Of a stretch of DNA of 64,000 nt, positions 37,977-50,800 are shown piece after piece. Numbering within the stretch: position 1 is the first letter of the stretch; each line of letters starts with the position of its first letter. The position numbers and the translations under genes are program-made. Under the pieces are notes generated by a model. That model was not told the origin of the DNA, did no database searches, and worked only from the letters and a program-made list of their open reading frames with translations. The DNA comes from Axinella damicornis (lineage: Eukaryota > Porifera > Demospongiae > Axinellida > Axinellidae), in the NCBI GenBank assembly GCA_963931865.1, contig OZ007513.1, positions 9,180,155-9,244,154 of the forward strand, written 5' to 3'.

Positions 37977-40900
37977 TCAAGCAGCATCTTCAGCATTCAT
38001 CGCTGCTGGGGTCTTGGACGACTGTGCCCTGCCAGAGTGGCGAGAACTCGAATTGAACTCTGATTCTTCCTCGGGATGCACTACAACATTGGGCAGGTGC
38101 ATGCGTGCCTGGCTGTCATAGTCTGTGCTGGTGTTGTTGTTCTGGTTGGAGTTTGCATTGTCACTGCGATTCCAGATCTCATCTAAGCTGTTCGCAAGGT
38201 CCAGTTTGCCTACCTTGTTACCAGAAGCGTACGGGTTGACGAGCGTTGTATTCCCCCTCACTTTGATTTCCTGACTCACAACGATTTCTCTTTTTGGTTC
38301 AACTGAATACAGGTTAGCCATTTCATGCTCTTCAAATGATTGCGTTTCAAGGTCTTGAAGCTTGTGGTCGGGAACAAGGAAAAATTCATCCATGCTTTCA
38401 ACATCCTCATGAACAGCATGTCGATCTCCATTGTGTTCAACATAGTGCTCTTCAAAGGCTGGGTTAGCAATGGTTGGTTTCACGTGCATTTTAAAGACCC
38501 TATTCTTTCTCTGGTGCCTTTGGCAAAGGATCACTACGATAATGAGCAAGATGGTTGCAAATAGGATTGTTCCACTCGGTATTGTAGTTGCAAGTATGAG
38601 GACAAGCTGGTCTTCAGTGGCAGGTGATACTGTCGGGAATACAATGGGGTATGCAGGGTCTTGAGTGATATTGGACGGAACCAACGCATTTCCGTTGAAA
38701 GTAAAGCTAAGCGCTTGGAAGTTGGAAGTGACTTGTTGCACAAATGCAGCCAGATCCGCTGTCTGCTGAGTGGTGGCAAAGAATGAAACAACAATGCTTC
38801 CTTCTGTGACAGTGATGTTGAAAATTTCTATGCTAGTAGAATATCCGCTGTAGAAAACATCCTGAAATCGCATGATAAATGGTTCAATCATTGCTTCATT
38901 GCTGCCCAGCACAGTGCTAAAATCTTCATCGTATGTCACATTGATTCTCGTCACTGGCAGTGTACTGACAGTGAAAGTGTTGGACGAAACTTGTTGCGGA
39001 AGTTCTTCCTGTGAAGTGATCGGTTCAGTAACAGCTGTGAATAAAATTCTGTAAGTTCCAGCGACAAGCACAAGGATTTCTGTGAACTGAGCCTCGCCGC
39101 TCACCAGCGGTACATTCCAAGACCTGAGTGAGTCAAATGTTGTGTGGTGTTGGACATCTGCTGTAACGTACCACCGTCTGTTCCTCCATGTGTGCTCAGT
39201 GACTACCTCATTCGTTAGAGAGTCAACTAGCTGAACTGCAGGGTAGGGGAAGAATCGGAATGTTGTGTTGCCATTACTTGGCTGGGTTGAAACACGTAGT
39301 TCAAGCTGCCTTCTGCCAGCAACAAATGGCTCAGATACCACGCTGAAGTCTGCAGTCGATGGGTATGTTACCGTGAAGACTATGGTGTATGAGCCATGGT
39401 GGCTTACTGACAAGTTGGTGAAGTCTGCAAGGCCATTGACGATGTTGGCACTTGCTTCTGCGAGGAAGGCTCCTCCGGGACCAGATCTGATGGCTGCTGT
39501 GAGGACCCATGGCACTCTAAGACCGAGGGTTTGAATGGGTCTGTTGTTGTTGTCGTACATCTGAACACGTGCTGGACGTGTAAACACGAGCCCCTCAACT
39601 GCTCCTCCTGGCTGTTGTATAATTACCAAGCGAGTAGGAATTGAGAAAGCAATTGCAGCTGTCTCATTTCGTTCCTCAACTTCCATCATAATTTGTTGAT
39701 CGTAGTAGGTTGGAATGGATGTATCGTTTCCTACATCATCAGGCTGTAGTCCACCAGTTGTATTAGTGGCTCTCACTCCACCTGTTGGGTCCTCCTGGGG
39801 AGGCTCTGGCTCCATTATGGTGGCCGAAACAACAGTGGTGTTTAGATCCTCAGCTAGTTCTCCCGTTTGGATCACTTCTACCACCGTCGTGGCTACCTCC
39901 TCAAGCATTTCGAATGTGAGTACAGTAGTTGCATTCTGAGGCTCCTGTGTTGTGTCATTTGAAGTGGTGTTTGTAACAGCTGCTGTTTCATTCGAGGCAA
40001 TAGGTGGTGGATTGCCAATCTCAATATCAAATGTGGTGCCCGGTGAATTGGTACCCGTCTGCCTCTTTCTGCGTACGGTTTCTCTCACCACGTTAACAAT
40101 CCTGATTCGGCTTTGATCTATCCCAAGTAGGAATGCTAAGTTCTGTACCAGACGCTCTCCAAAGAAGTCATCAACTGTAACTTGGAGAGTGAGAGAAACT
40201 TGAATGACTGGGATGGTTTCAATCCTGTAAGGCATCTTTCCTCTGACCGTGATATAGAGTCTCTTCAGGTCACGATCATAGAAGTTTGAGCCAGCACTGC
40301 TAGACACTGTAGGTAAAAATTCTTCAGGACTCCCTGACATGTACATCAAATTTCCATCCATTGCTTGTTCTGCATTGTTTGGGACAACATACGTATTACC
40401 GTAATAGACATCCAAACGCTGGGGATTGGTGTATATGATTCCGACCACAATTACCTGAAATTCACTGGAGTGGAGTAGGTGCAGAGCCATGTTCTGAGGA
40501 TTAGTACTTGTGAGCCCAACTGTGTAAGAGTAATTTGAAGCCACGATACCATAAAAGGTCGAGATTCTCTCTTGGCAAGTGTACCCACCACACCAGCCGT
40601 GGTCCTGAGGTCCATTGAGCAAATCAATAAACCCGTTTGCTCCAACGCCTATGGGTGACAAACGTCTAACTTCAGTGTCAGCATCAAGACTTTCCAGGAT
40701 CAGCATGAGGTGATCAAGTCCGGCACAATGATACATGTTCCATATTTCACTGAAACTACACTGAGAGTCGCTTCCAAATTCATTTCCTCGGACAACACCT
40801 TTCTTGGGATATATCTGATCAACATTGATACTGCTTCCATTAGCATATGTGAGCATGGTGCGGGGGATTCGGTAGTCTCCTATTCCACGTCGTGGATCTC

Positions 40901-43900
40901 CACCCCATTCAAATTCAGCCTTGGAGATGAATGTTCTTGGGCCTGATGCCTCAGAGAAACTGCCATCCTCGTCTCGAAAGAGTACATGCTTTAGTCCATC
41001 GCAATCCATATCCACACAGTCAGATGGGTTGACACTGCCGAGGTGTGGATTGTGATTAAACAATTTTGAATCCGAGCTGACATCGGTAAAATGAATCTGT
41101 TTCAAGTGGACTGGATGGATACAGTCTTCGGACCCAGGGTTGGTCATCAGAACCACATCTTTCTTAGTGTCACATCGCTGTCTGAAGTTGACAAATGCAA
41201 CGTTTTGGATCGTAGTTGAACCATTTACAGCAGGATAACTGATAATGCTGAACCATGGCTGTGGTGGAAAGTGCCCACGACCAGAGACAAAGCTGGGAAC
41301 CACTATTCCTACATGGCCTCTAGTTGGTGATCTGAGACCCCTATTGGACAGCGGATGTTCAGAAATGATGGGGACAACACTATCTTGAGAACAGTCAAAC
41401 TCATCACTTGCCGATACAATGAGGGAGTCTTCAATACGTACTTCCTTGTTCCCCAGCACGTGGCTAAGTGATGGTGGGCCAATGACGTGTGCAAATATTC
41501 CCGCAAAGTTATTGACTAGTGTGGCCTCAGTGACCCAAATTCCAGCAATGCCATAGCTGAATAGGCCGTAGTGGTAGCAGCTGAATAGTGTGTAGCGGGA
41601 GAACTTTGAGCAGCCGGAGGCATACCCATCTCGGTACCCGAGATGTACGCCGTGGAGAGTTGAGTGAGCGACGTTGTCCGCTATTTGTGGGTCGTCAGAA
41701 GCAGCTGCGCACTCTTCGCCGTTTGTGTGGAAACCCGCTTTAGCTCCACCTGAAGCAACATTGCCAATCAGTGTTAAGTTTGCTGCGCCAGTGAGCTCAA
41801 AGTTGGCCGTCCATAGTGAACTCATCGGTTCGTTTCTGTTTCTGTAAGTCCCTATGAAGATTGCTAGGGATGCTAAATTTCTATTCACAATGTGGTGAGA
41901 ACCAGTCACCCACACTGAGGGGCCAACTGTGCTGTGAATGATGTTGTTTTCAAGAAGAATTCCATTTGTTCCAAACACACCGATTGCAGTGTTGTACCCA
42001 TCATGAAAGCTCGAGTTCTGGACGTATGTACTGTATCCCGATATTGGTCCTCTGTTGAGGAAGGCTAAGGCAAATCTTGGATCGAAGGAGTCTGTATAAC
42101 CTAATTGTCCACAGTGTCTGAACTCCACGCCTCCAATCTGTGCTGAACCAACATAGTGCTGGGAACTCTCATCATCAATGAAATTACTGACGAGAACCCT
42201 ACATCCAAAAGCTTCATCATCAGTCAGAGCACGATCTCCGCTTTCAATCACTATGTTTCTGGTCAGCAATCCAACTTCCGCTCGGACAGAATAGGAACGG
42301 GATCCAACGGTTTGCGATTCTCCAGAATGGGTATTCTGCAGGCTAGCATTCAGAGTGATTAGAGTTCCTGTTGACGATACACTCATAATCTTGAACACTT
42401 CAGTTTCTCTCGCTTCAAAGGAGGTAGACGTTACAACGATCTCTTCATCAGGCTGCCAATCAACGGAGTCAGTGACTGTGATTTGGTTGCTTCCAGCCAT
42501 GGCTGTCACAGCTAGCTTAGTCCAGGTGTGTGTTCTCAGTCTGCTATGGAGGATCAGCTCTCCAAAGACACCAATTGCTTTTGCACCAAGCGATGGACCA
42601 TTGACAAATTGAAATTCTGGTGAACTCAGACTTCCATGTAGTACAAATCTCATAGTATTGACAAAAGGGGTTTCAGGATAGCCGGCCACTAGTCTCCCCC
42701 CTTGAACGATAATCAGGTCCACTTCGAATACGTGGTTCATGGTATCTAAGAATTCTAATCCTCCACAGATGGTTACAGTACCAAGTCGAGGCACCTGTGT
42801 GTTCACCAGGATATACACGCTGCAGTTGATGTACACGTCATCTCCAGCCTGGGGGAGTTGTTCTCCTGGCCATATTGTCACATCTGACCAGTTGTAAGTG
42901 ACATTTGGTCGGCCTGGAGGTATTGGTGGTGGAAGTGTAGGGGGAGGTGGTGGAGTGCAGTCTTCGTAGAAGCATCTGGAGGTACTGAACGTAACGGGAA
43001 TGTTGTCAGGTTCATTGGTTCGACCCTTGATTATGTAGAATAAGGTGTTATTTTCATCAATATACCAGTCACCTATTTCAGCAGTGGCGGGATCATCCAA
43101 TGCAGTTGAATTGGCCGCACTGGTGACACCACCGATGGTGATCATATCAAGTGATCTCGGGAATGTTTGGCTCAGTATGATGTAATCATCCAACAGGAAG
43201 CCTGAGAAGAGCTCAGAGTAAGAGAAGTTGGTGAACTGTTGTCCCTCTGGCCAGATTAACTGATAGGTTCGATTCAGCTGGACTACAGACATGTATCCTG
43301 CGCCTGTGCTAAGTAATCGTTTTTGCCTATATTGCAGAACAACTGTACCATGTTCGTTTGATAAATTGGCATTTGTAAATTCCAAACTGTCTGGAAGTGG
43401 ATCAAAGAGGGCAAACCTACCGAATTGAAGTGTTCCATCGCAAATACTCCCATTGACACTTCCAAATGCTGAACCAGGATGGTGTTGGCAGCGCTCAGGG
43501 GGTAAGAGATCATTGGAAGGAATTAGCAGACTAGGCCCTTGCGCTCCAGTTAGAGAACCATCCAAGTCTCTGTGTATGTGTTCGTGCTCCCACTGCCACT
43601 TAGTTAGCTGAGAGCCAGAATTTACCATCCGGATTCTTTCATATCTTGTCTCAAATCCTCCCTGCAGATCCTTACAGTGAGAGCAAGCCTGGATTGGATA
43701 GCATTCTGGTCTGTCAAAATTGACAAAGGTGACTCCAGACACTGTGAGGAAGTAGCTGTGTGGTGTTTTGATACCAGACTCAGTGCAGGTGGCATCATCT
43801 GAACTGATATCACTGTGTCCAACAATGAGAGTATTAGCAATCAAGGGTCCATTTTCCCCCCAAACAGCTTCTAGTTCAGTTACTTCAAATCCAGCGAGCT

Positions 43901-46900
43901 TGTTGTCCAGCAAAATGCTGCCTGTGAGCTGCAGTGACCCTACCTCTCCAAATTCCACTCCCCGGTCATTCCGCCACGACAGGAAGTTCTCAAACACAAC
44001 TGGAGTGTGTTGCTGATCATTGCATCCCCCACCTGCTCTAGGCGCATAGTGCGGAAACACCCACAGTCCGTACCAGCCAAAGGAATGAGCCGTATTGTTA
44101 GAGAATTCTTCCAGTGGAAGGTTTCGTGGACAAACGGACCCTGTTGCAGAAGGACCAGTCGGGTTCTGGGGTAGGCGATACCAGAAGCCAAAGTGTGTAC
44201 CACCTGCAGCGGCGTTTCGCCTGACAATGTTGTTGGGGTTCACAATCCAGAATGTGGCCGGTGTGATGTCAACATTCAGGAGGCTGCTGGATGCCCTAAC
44301 AAACACTCCAAGATTGTCTTGGATGATGTTATGCTGTTCAATTCCATCTTCCAGGAAGTATGCATGGCCTAGAATGTTGTAGGCAACGTTCTTCTCAACA
44401 AGAAGGTAATCAACTGCATGAATGGTCACGGCACGATTGAATGTGTGGTGGATTCCGCAGCCTCGGACATATGATCCACTGACATTTCCATTCAAATGGA
44501 AGTGAATCGGGTAGCGACCCAGTCTGAAAGCCTGGCCAGCATGAGTCACCTCAATGTATTCTAACCTCCCAATCACATCTCCTCTATTCTGTTCAGCAGC
44601 ATGAATCATAATTTGTGACCCGAATTGGTCGTCAACTGTTTCAGCTCCAAAGCGTCCCAAGAAGCAGGTTTGAACTTCGAACTGTCCCGGTCTGAACTCT
44701 TCATCGCAGGATTCAACTTGTCCAACCGTATCATAGTTTATATTTCCACGAACTACAACATTCCTGGTGAGATATCCAACTTCTGCGCTTGTATCAATGT
44801 CTCTGCCTTCAATAACTTGCTGGATTGAAATGTGTTTGTACTGAAGTGGAGGAGAAATGGACAATACCGTCCCTGTTTCATCAATTGCAGTAATTTTCAA
44901 CTCCTCGTTCTCTCTTTGACTGAAACTGGTTGCGGCTAAAACTATCGTGCCCCCCACCTCCCAGTCAACAGAGTCTTGGAGGTAAAGAGTTGTGTCGCTA
45001 GGGTTCGCAGTTTGACGTAGTTTTGTCCAGGTTACATTCAGTGGTCTTCCATGGAGGTCAAGCACCCCTTGTCTCACGGCCAAGGTCTTGGCTCCATAAA
45101 CCGGAATTTCAGTTGATAAAACATTGCCATAGAGTACAATTTGGGTCCTATGTTGAAATGGGTTTTCTTCGGTGCCAACCTGCAGTTTCCCCCCGTTCAC
45201 GATCAGAACACCTTCTGTATGAAGTTCTACCGCATCGTCTTCCTGTTCATCATCAAAAATTAGTTCTCCCCCCTGAATCAAGAGGTAGGCCAGGACCGGC
45301 GTTTTCACATCGAGGACTAGTGTCTGTCCTTGAGGAATTATAACAAAGTCACCTGCTCTCGGCAAAGGGCCTCCTCCCCAGGTAAACGCTGAACTCCATA
45401 GGTCAACATACCAAAAGATGACATCCCGAGACATTGCATAACCTTTGCCTTCAATGTAAACTAGTACCTGAGCTCTCACAGTTCTTCCGCTAGCACCAGT
45501 TTCACATACTATATGCTCGTCATCTTTCTCAAGAACTTCGCATTGAGCACCTGCTATCGTAACATTGACTGCACGCGTGTTTGTAAACCCTACGCCCTCT
45601 ATGAGAATTCTTGATCCTCCTTGTGTGCCACCTCTGGTACGATTGATCTTACGAACAACTGCAGTCAGATTCTGTTGGAATGTGTAGCCATTGACCATAG
45701 TTTGACTCTCACCCAGACTTTCTACGATCACATTGCACTCTTCAATATCATTTTCTGCCAATTCTATGTCACTATGTGGTGGAACTATGCACTCTACCTC
45801 TGTCAAAGTTGGATGGTTTGTGGAGAGTTGACAAAGGTTGCCGCATACCGAGATGGATATCTGGTTTGGGTTGAAGCCCTTTCCATTGACTGTCATGGTA
45901 TTGAGTCCTGCTAAGCTACCTTCTGTTGGACTAATGGAGTCAACTTCCAATAAATAGGAGAAGTCGACGTCACCCATAGCATCCCCCATTCCACTAACAC
46001 TGACTACCAACTCATGGTCACCAACAAAGTTTGCTCCAAGCGTGCACTGAATAGTGTTCTCAGTGGATGCGGAAGCTACACATTCCGACCCACCGATCAT
46101 GACAGAGTTATCTTCAGCTAACGACGAGAATCCTGATCCAGAAATGGTTGCTTCTTGTCCCTGTTGACCACTGGATGGTATTATTTCAGCCACCTGAGGG
46201 GTGCTACTCAGGGCATACTCGAACGATACGGTTTGTGGGAAAGACATACCACCAGAGGTGATCGTAATCGTATGCGTCCCTGCCTGATGAGCAGAGGTTT
46301 TGCAAGTGACTGTTGTGTAGTTGGAGAGTGATACCATGCAGGAGCTACCGCCAATGCTGACTTGGGTGTTTGTGTAAAACCCTAAGCCGCTGATAGTGAT
46401 TTCTGTTCCTCCCATGATGCTGCCTGTGGATGGTACTACAGCATGGACCTCACCTACACTGGTGAGCATTTGGTTGCTGCTGGCGTTGCCCTGGCACTGA
46501 GTACAGTTGGAAGCTCGGGTGCATATCCTCATTGAGAGCTCATAGCTACCAGCTGGTAAAGAGTCGAGTTCACATGTCACATGGGTCGAGTTGGAATCTA
46601 CCGTTTCACAAGCACTTTGGCCAACATATACTTCGTTCTCACCTGGGGTGGCTGAAAATCCTGTGCCAAATACGGTCAGCGTGATTGTCCCTGGGTCTCT
46701 AAGAGTAGTTGGAGAGACACTATTAACGTTAGGGGTGTGAGCTAGAGAGTATTCGAACATGCATCCACCTGTAATGTTGCACTGAGCAGATTTGGAAGAA
46801 TCGTTAAGGAACACAGTGACATTCAGCTCAAGTTCAAGGTTTGAATTTGTCCCAGTACTACTGCAGCAGATCTGAGTGTAGCTATTTGACTTGATGGCAC

Positions 46901-47800
46901 AGGCGTAGCTACCAATCCATACTTGTAGTCCATTGCTGGGGAACGCTGTTCCAAGTATAGTGATATCTGTACCTCCCTGAATCGACCCCTGTGTGGGACT
47001 AACGTCAGTGATGGTCGGTCTGACGGTAATAGTCGCCTCTGCTGGTCGTTGTACATGTGCACTTCCTAGTCCATCTACGTTCAAACTGAGAGGAAGCTCA
47101 ACAAAAGCGGGTGGATTGGAACCATCTAACAAGCACCGAATCTGAGACTCTCCACTGTTCACGACATTACATCTGTGTTGACCGAACATCACAACGTTCT
47201 GTGCCTCAGTCTGGCTGAACCCTACACCTGAGATAGTGATAACTGTTGCAAGGGTTACATCTCGGGGACTTACGGAGCTTACTGTGGGTGTGTGGCAGAC
47301 CGAATACGCATACGATGGTGATTGCTGAAGATCGAGCTGCGACACATCCGGTTCATTGCTAGCTTGCTCAGGATCACTACAGATAGAGCTGCTCTGATGT
47401 GTTGAACGCTTGGCTAATGGAGACAATGAATCATCTTCCGTACCAGCAATATTGTACACGGCTTCAAAACCTGCTACAAAGACTTGAATTTCAGCCACAC
47501 TAGACTGCAGGTCTGTTACGTATATCGTGCCTCGAATTGGTTCGCCAGGGGACATCAATGCAGAGGTCAGTTGAGTTAGGTAATAGTATGTACCTGGTTC
47601 GGTGAATTTGTTGGAATAGGATCCAGAGGATTGCCTTTCACTCTGGAATCCACCTGGAAGTTGATCAATCGAGACGTTACTGGCAGTTTGAAAGAGATGT
47701 AGTTCTACCCCTTGAAAGCTAACAGACCACTCCCATTGAACTATGTCCCCAACTTCAATTGTGAGCTCCATTGTGCTCCAAGCAAGATCGTAGCCATCGA
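37977..47800 (-). CDS. PKHD1L1: PKHD1L1 last exon, 9824 nt
   Basis: Acceptor CTCTCTCCTTGCAG|TC at 47801; stop TGA at 37977. About 3274 codons with no stop. Domains by position: cupredoxin-like (STMELTIEVGDIVQWEW, about 47790-47470); seven IPT repeats (for example PTITDVSPTQGSIQGGTDIT, 47300-45420); G8-1 (FTWGGGPLPRAGDFVIIPQG, 45400-45040); beta-helix repeats with IHFHLNG (44950-43000); Pro-rich linker (42960); G8-2 (WPGEQLPQAGDDVYINC, 42890-42530); second beta-helix region (42500-40900); SEA-like stretch with RRKRQ (about 40210-40060); two Ig-like segments (39630-38950); transmembrane helix SGTILFATILLIIVVILC (38585-38520); cytoplasmic tail with NPAFEEHY. The ATG at 47840 lies in the intron and is not the start. 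Confidence 0.93.
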
Positions 47801-50800
47801 CTGCAAGGAGAGAGAACACCACGATGACATACAGGTTCATACTAAAGCAAGCAACTACACAATTTGTTTTTGAGTTGGCAAATAAAGAAAACTGGTCAAT
47901 GATTTCAAGCTGTTACGGAATGATTATTCCCTTGTAAGGCAACTGAGTGACAGTCAAGGATTTGATTTAAGTCAACCAATAAACAAATATCCGGAACAGG
48001 AAATGGTTCAACGTGAAAGTCACCCACCATTCCTGTACAGTCTGGCAGATACAGTTTCCTAATACAACTGTCTGAACAAAGTGTGATTTTGCTTGACAGA
48101 AACTCACCTCTAAATCCACGATTCTGAAATTTCACAGTGTGAGTTTGACTTGAAGTTGGAATATTGCACTCAATCATAGTAGCATTCACATTCACTACAG
48201 CAGCGCGGCGGTTTCCAATGTAGACCACAGTAGATTCACTACTGAACCCCAAACCAAAGATGGTGACAGAAGTTCCACCAAGAACAGAGCCGGTCAGGGG
48301 TTGGATCTCAGTAATTTCAAGCTCATAGCGGAAAAGTTGAAATGGAGGTAGATCTTCGTCGTTGTCACCGATACCACTGGCATCTAGGATATCACCGTCT
48401 GTGAAACCACTCGAGTTCGGTTCGTTCTGTTGCTCAGAAGCTGTGGCTGGTCTGAATACTGCAATTCCATTTGCTGTTGATACCAGTATGGACACTACTC
48501 CAGGTTCGTGCGGTGAAGTGAAGCATTGGATGTGGGTGTCATTCACGCTCTGAATTCTGCAGTCCCTGCCACCAATTACCACATTCACACTACTGTCGTC
48601 AGTTGATTCTGCCAGAAAGTTGGAGCCATAGATTGTAAGAAGTGTTCCACCAAAGGTAGGGCCCGTAAGTGGGTCAATCGTGTGAATGAGAGCTGATTCG
48701 TTTACTGAAAAAACTACTGCGTCTTCGAGTGTGACTCTTTCCGTCAGCACAGCGACGTTCAGATTGGTTCTGTCACGTTGGTAGGCTGTTGTTGTAATGC
48801 ATTCAATTCGTGTCCGGTTGGCTGAAACAATAATGCACGGGGCACCCCCAACCTCAACAGATGCAGGTAGCATTGTGTAGAAGGCTTGGAGCAGAGATTG
48901 GAATCTATATGCGTCAAACGATTGACCATTACCACTTGCATTGAATCGATCAGAATTGGTTCCGTTCATACTGTCCATATCCAGCCTTGTCAGATTCAAC
49001 GTCTGTGTAGTCCCATCGGCAAAGGTGTCTGCAAATTGAAAGTTGAATGAGCCCTCGAGGTAAGGGCATAGATTGTCCAGTGTAAGGTCTGGCAAGCCAA
49101 TCCCAAACTCAAACCAAGGGAAAGAGCTGAATGGTTCACTAACATTAAATGGTACGAAGTTGATGAAGCCATTGCCTGAGATGACCAGTCTATCTCCTCC
49201 CCCTATTGATACCACTGGTGGCGATACCGAGTCGACGCTCAGCAGATAGCGGAAGCAGACTGATTCGTTCACTGCTGCATACCCTATCCCTTCAATGTGG
49301 ACCGAGAGTTTGTACCATCCGGCAGAATGCTCACCAGCCGTACAGATAATGTGCGATTCATTTGCAGATAACACATTACAGCCTGTACCACCAATTGTTA
49401 CAGTAACTTCGCCAGCTGCGGTAGTGAAGTTGGATCCACTTATGGTAATTTCAGTGCCTCCCTGTCCCTCGTATGGTTCAATGGAGTAAACACGAGGTGT
49501 GATTTCTTCCAGGAAATTGAAGGTACAGTTGTGGCCACGACAAGAAGAGGGAATGTCATCGATTATCACCTCAACCTGGAAAGTACAAGCATCAATTAAG
49601 TACACATACTTGGCACAGATAATCATAGGGGGAACCAGATGTACGTCTGCATGACCACAAGGACGTGTACAGGACTCAGACAAATACCCACTCCAGTACT
49701 GCATCAACTGGTTAAGATATGTACCTAGCTAGAATATAATCAACAAACGTCGGGCAGTGTGTGCATGGACAGAACGTCGAGCAAGTTAGCGGATTACATA
49801 CTATTACAGCAGTTTGGCATTTTAAATTGTTTTCGCACGGCTTGTTCGGTGTATTAGAGTGATAAGAGATGGATGGCATCAGTATCCCTGGCACTTCTAA
49901 CTCCTTGGTGGATGGCAACGACACAAAACAGATCCATGATCCCTTTCAACCCTCAGTTGTTGTCCAATCTGTGGTACCCATTTTCACTGGTCTACGTAAA
50001 AACCACAAATAGCCGAGAAGGTGAGTCCCCCTCATGTGTCGATCTATAGCACGTGTCTTTAAAATTGATGTCGAGATTGGGAATGCCTGTCCATCGTGCA
50101 TTTGCGGTATAGCTTTGCCGCAAACCAGAAGGCTTCTCCCAAGAATCAGACATTTTCCTCCAAAGATGAGGAAGGCTTCCTCCGAAGAGTGTTGGCTTGG
50201 TACAATGATTGTGCTGTTTGAACAATTAGATAATAGAGCAAGTATGGTAAGTTGTATGCTCACAAGTAACATAGTTGCTGTCATGGATTTTCTGTTACCT
50301 ACGTATGTACCTGTGGATCATACTCAGGCAGCCGCAGCATGTCACCTCTCAGCGGCCTGAGCCACACGCCTCCATCAACCACCCTCTCAACATTCACCTG
50401 CGGCTGCGACCCAATCAGGCCCTCCCCTGTGGCTTGCATTGGAGGTTGGTCTCCACCCTTGGTCTTCCACGCCACCTCCCACTTACGTCCATCACATGCG
50501 CCAGATGAGGTGACTTCAAAGCCTGAAAAATAAGCATTTGAAGTGTATAGAACATGCCCAGATATAACAATTAAGGCATCTGACCAACAGCAGCCCTGGT
50601 TAATATTCACAGTTTGAATTCCAATTAGCTTATAGGTTTGTTTTGATACCAGTATTGCACAACCATATCCGCAAACATATTCACTGTTATTATATAGACA
50701 TACTGGTACACACAGTTATGTACTATGGAACTGGGATGCGTGTGTAATGCATTTCGAAAAACTGGTCTCACTAAATTCCCGTTGTACATATATTATTACT

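Noticed and set aside
38340..46000. Many 60-100-codon plus-strand frames
   Set aside because: Shadows of the long minus-strand PKHD1L1 exon; none has family similarity.
47801..47840. ATG at 47840 as the start of a separate gene
   Set aside because: A strong acceptor at 47801 joins in phase to the exon ending at 48108, and the domain order runs on from the upstream IPT exon.
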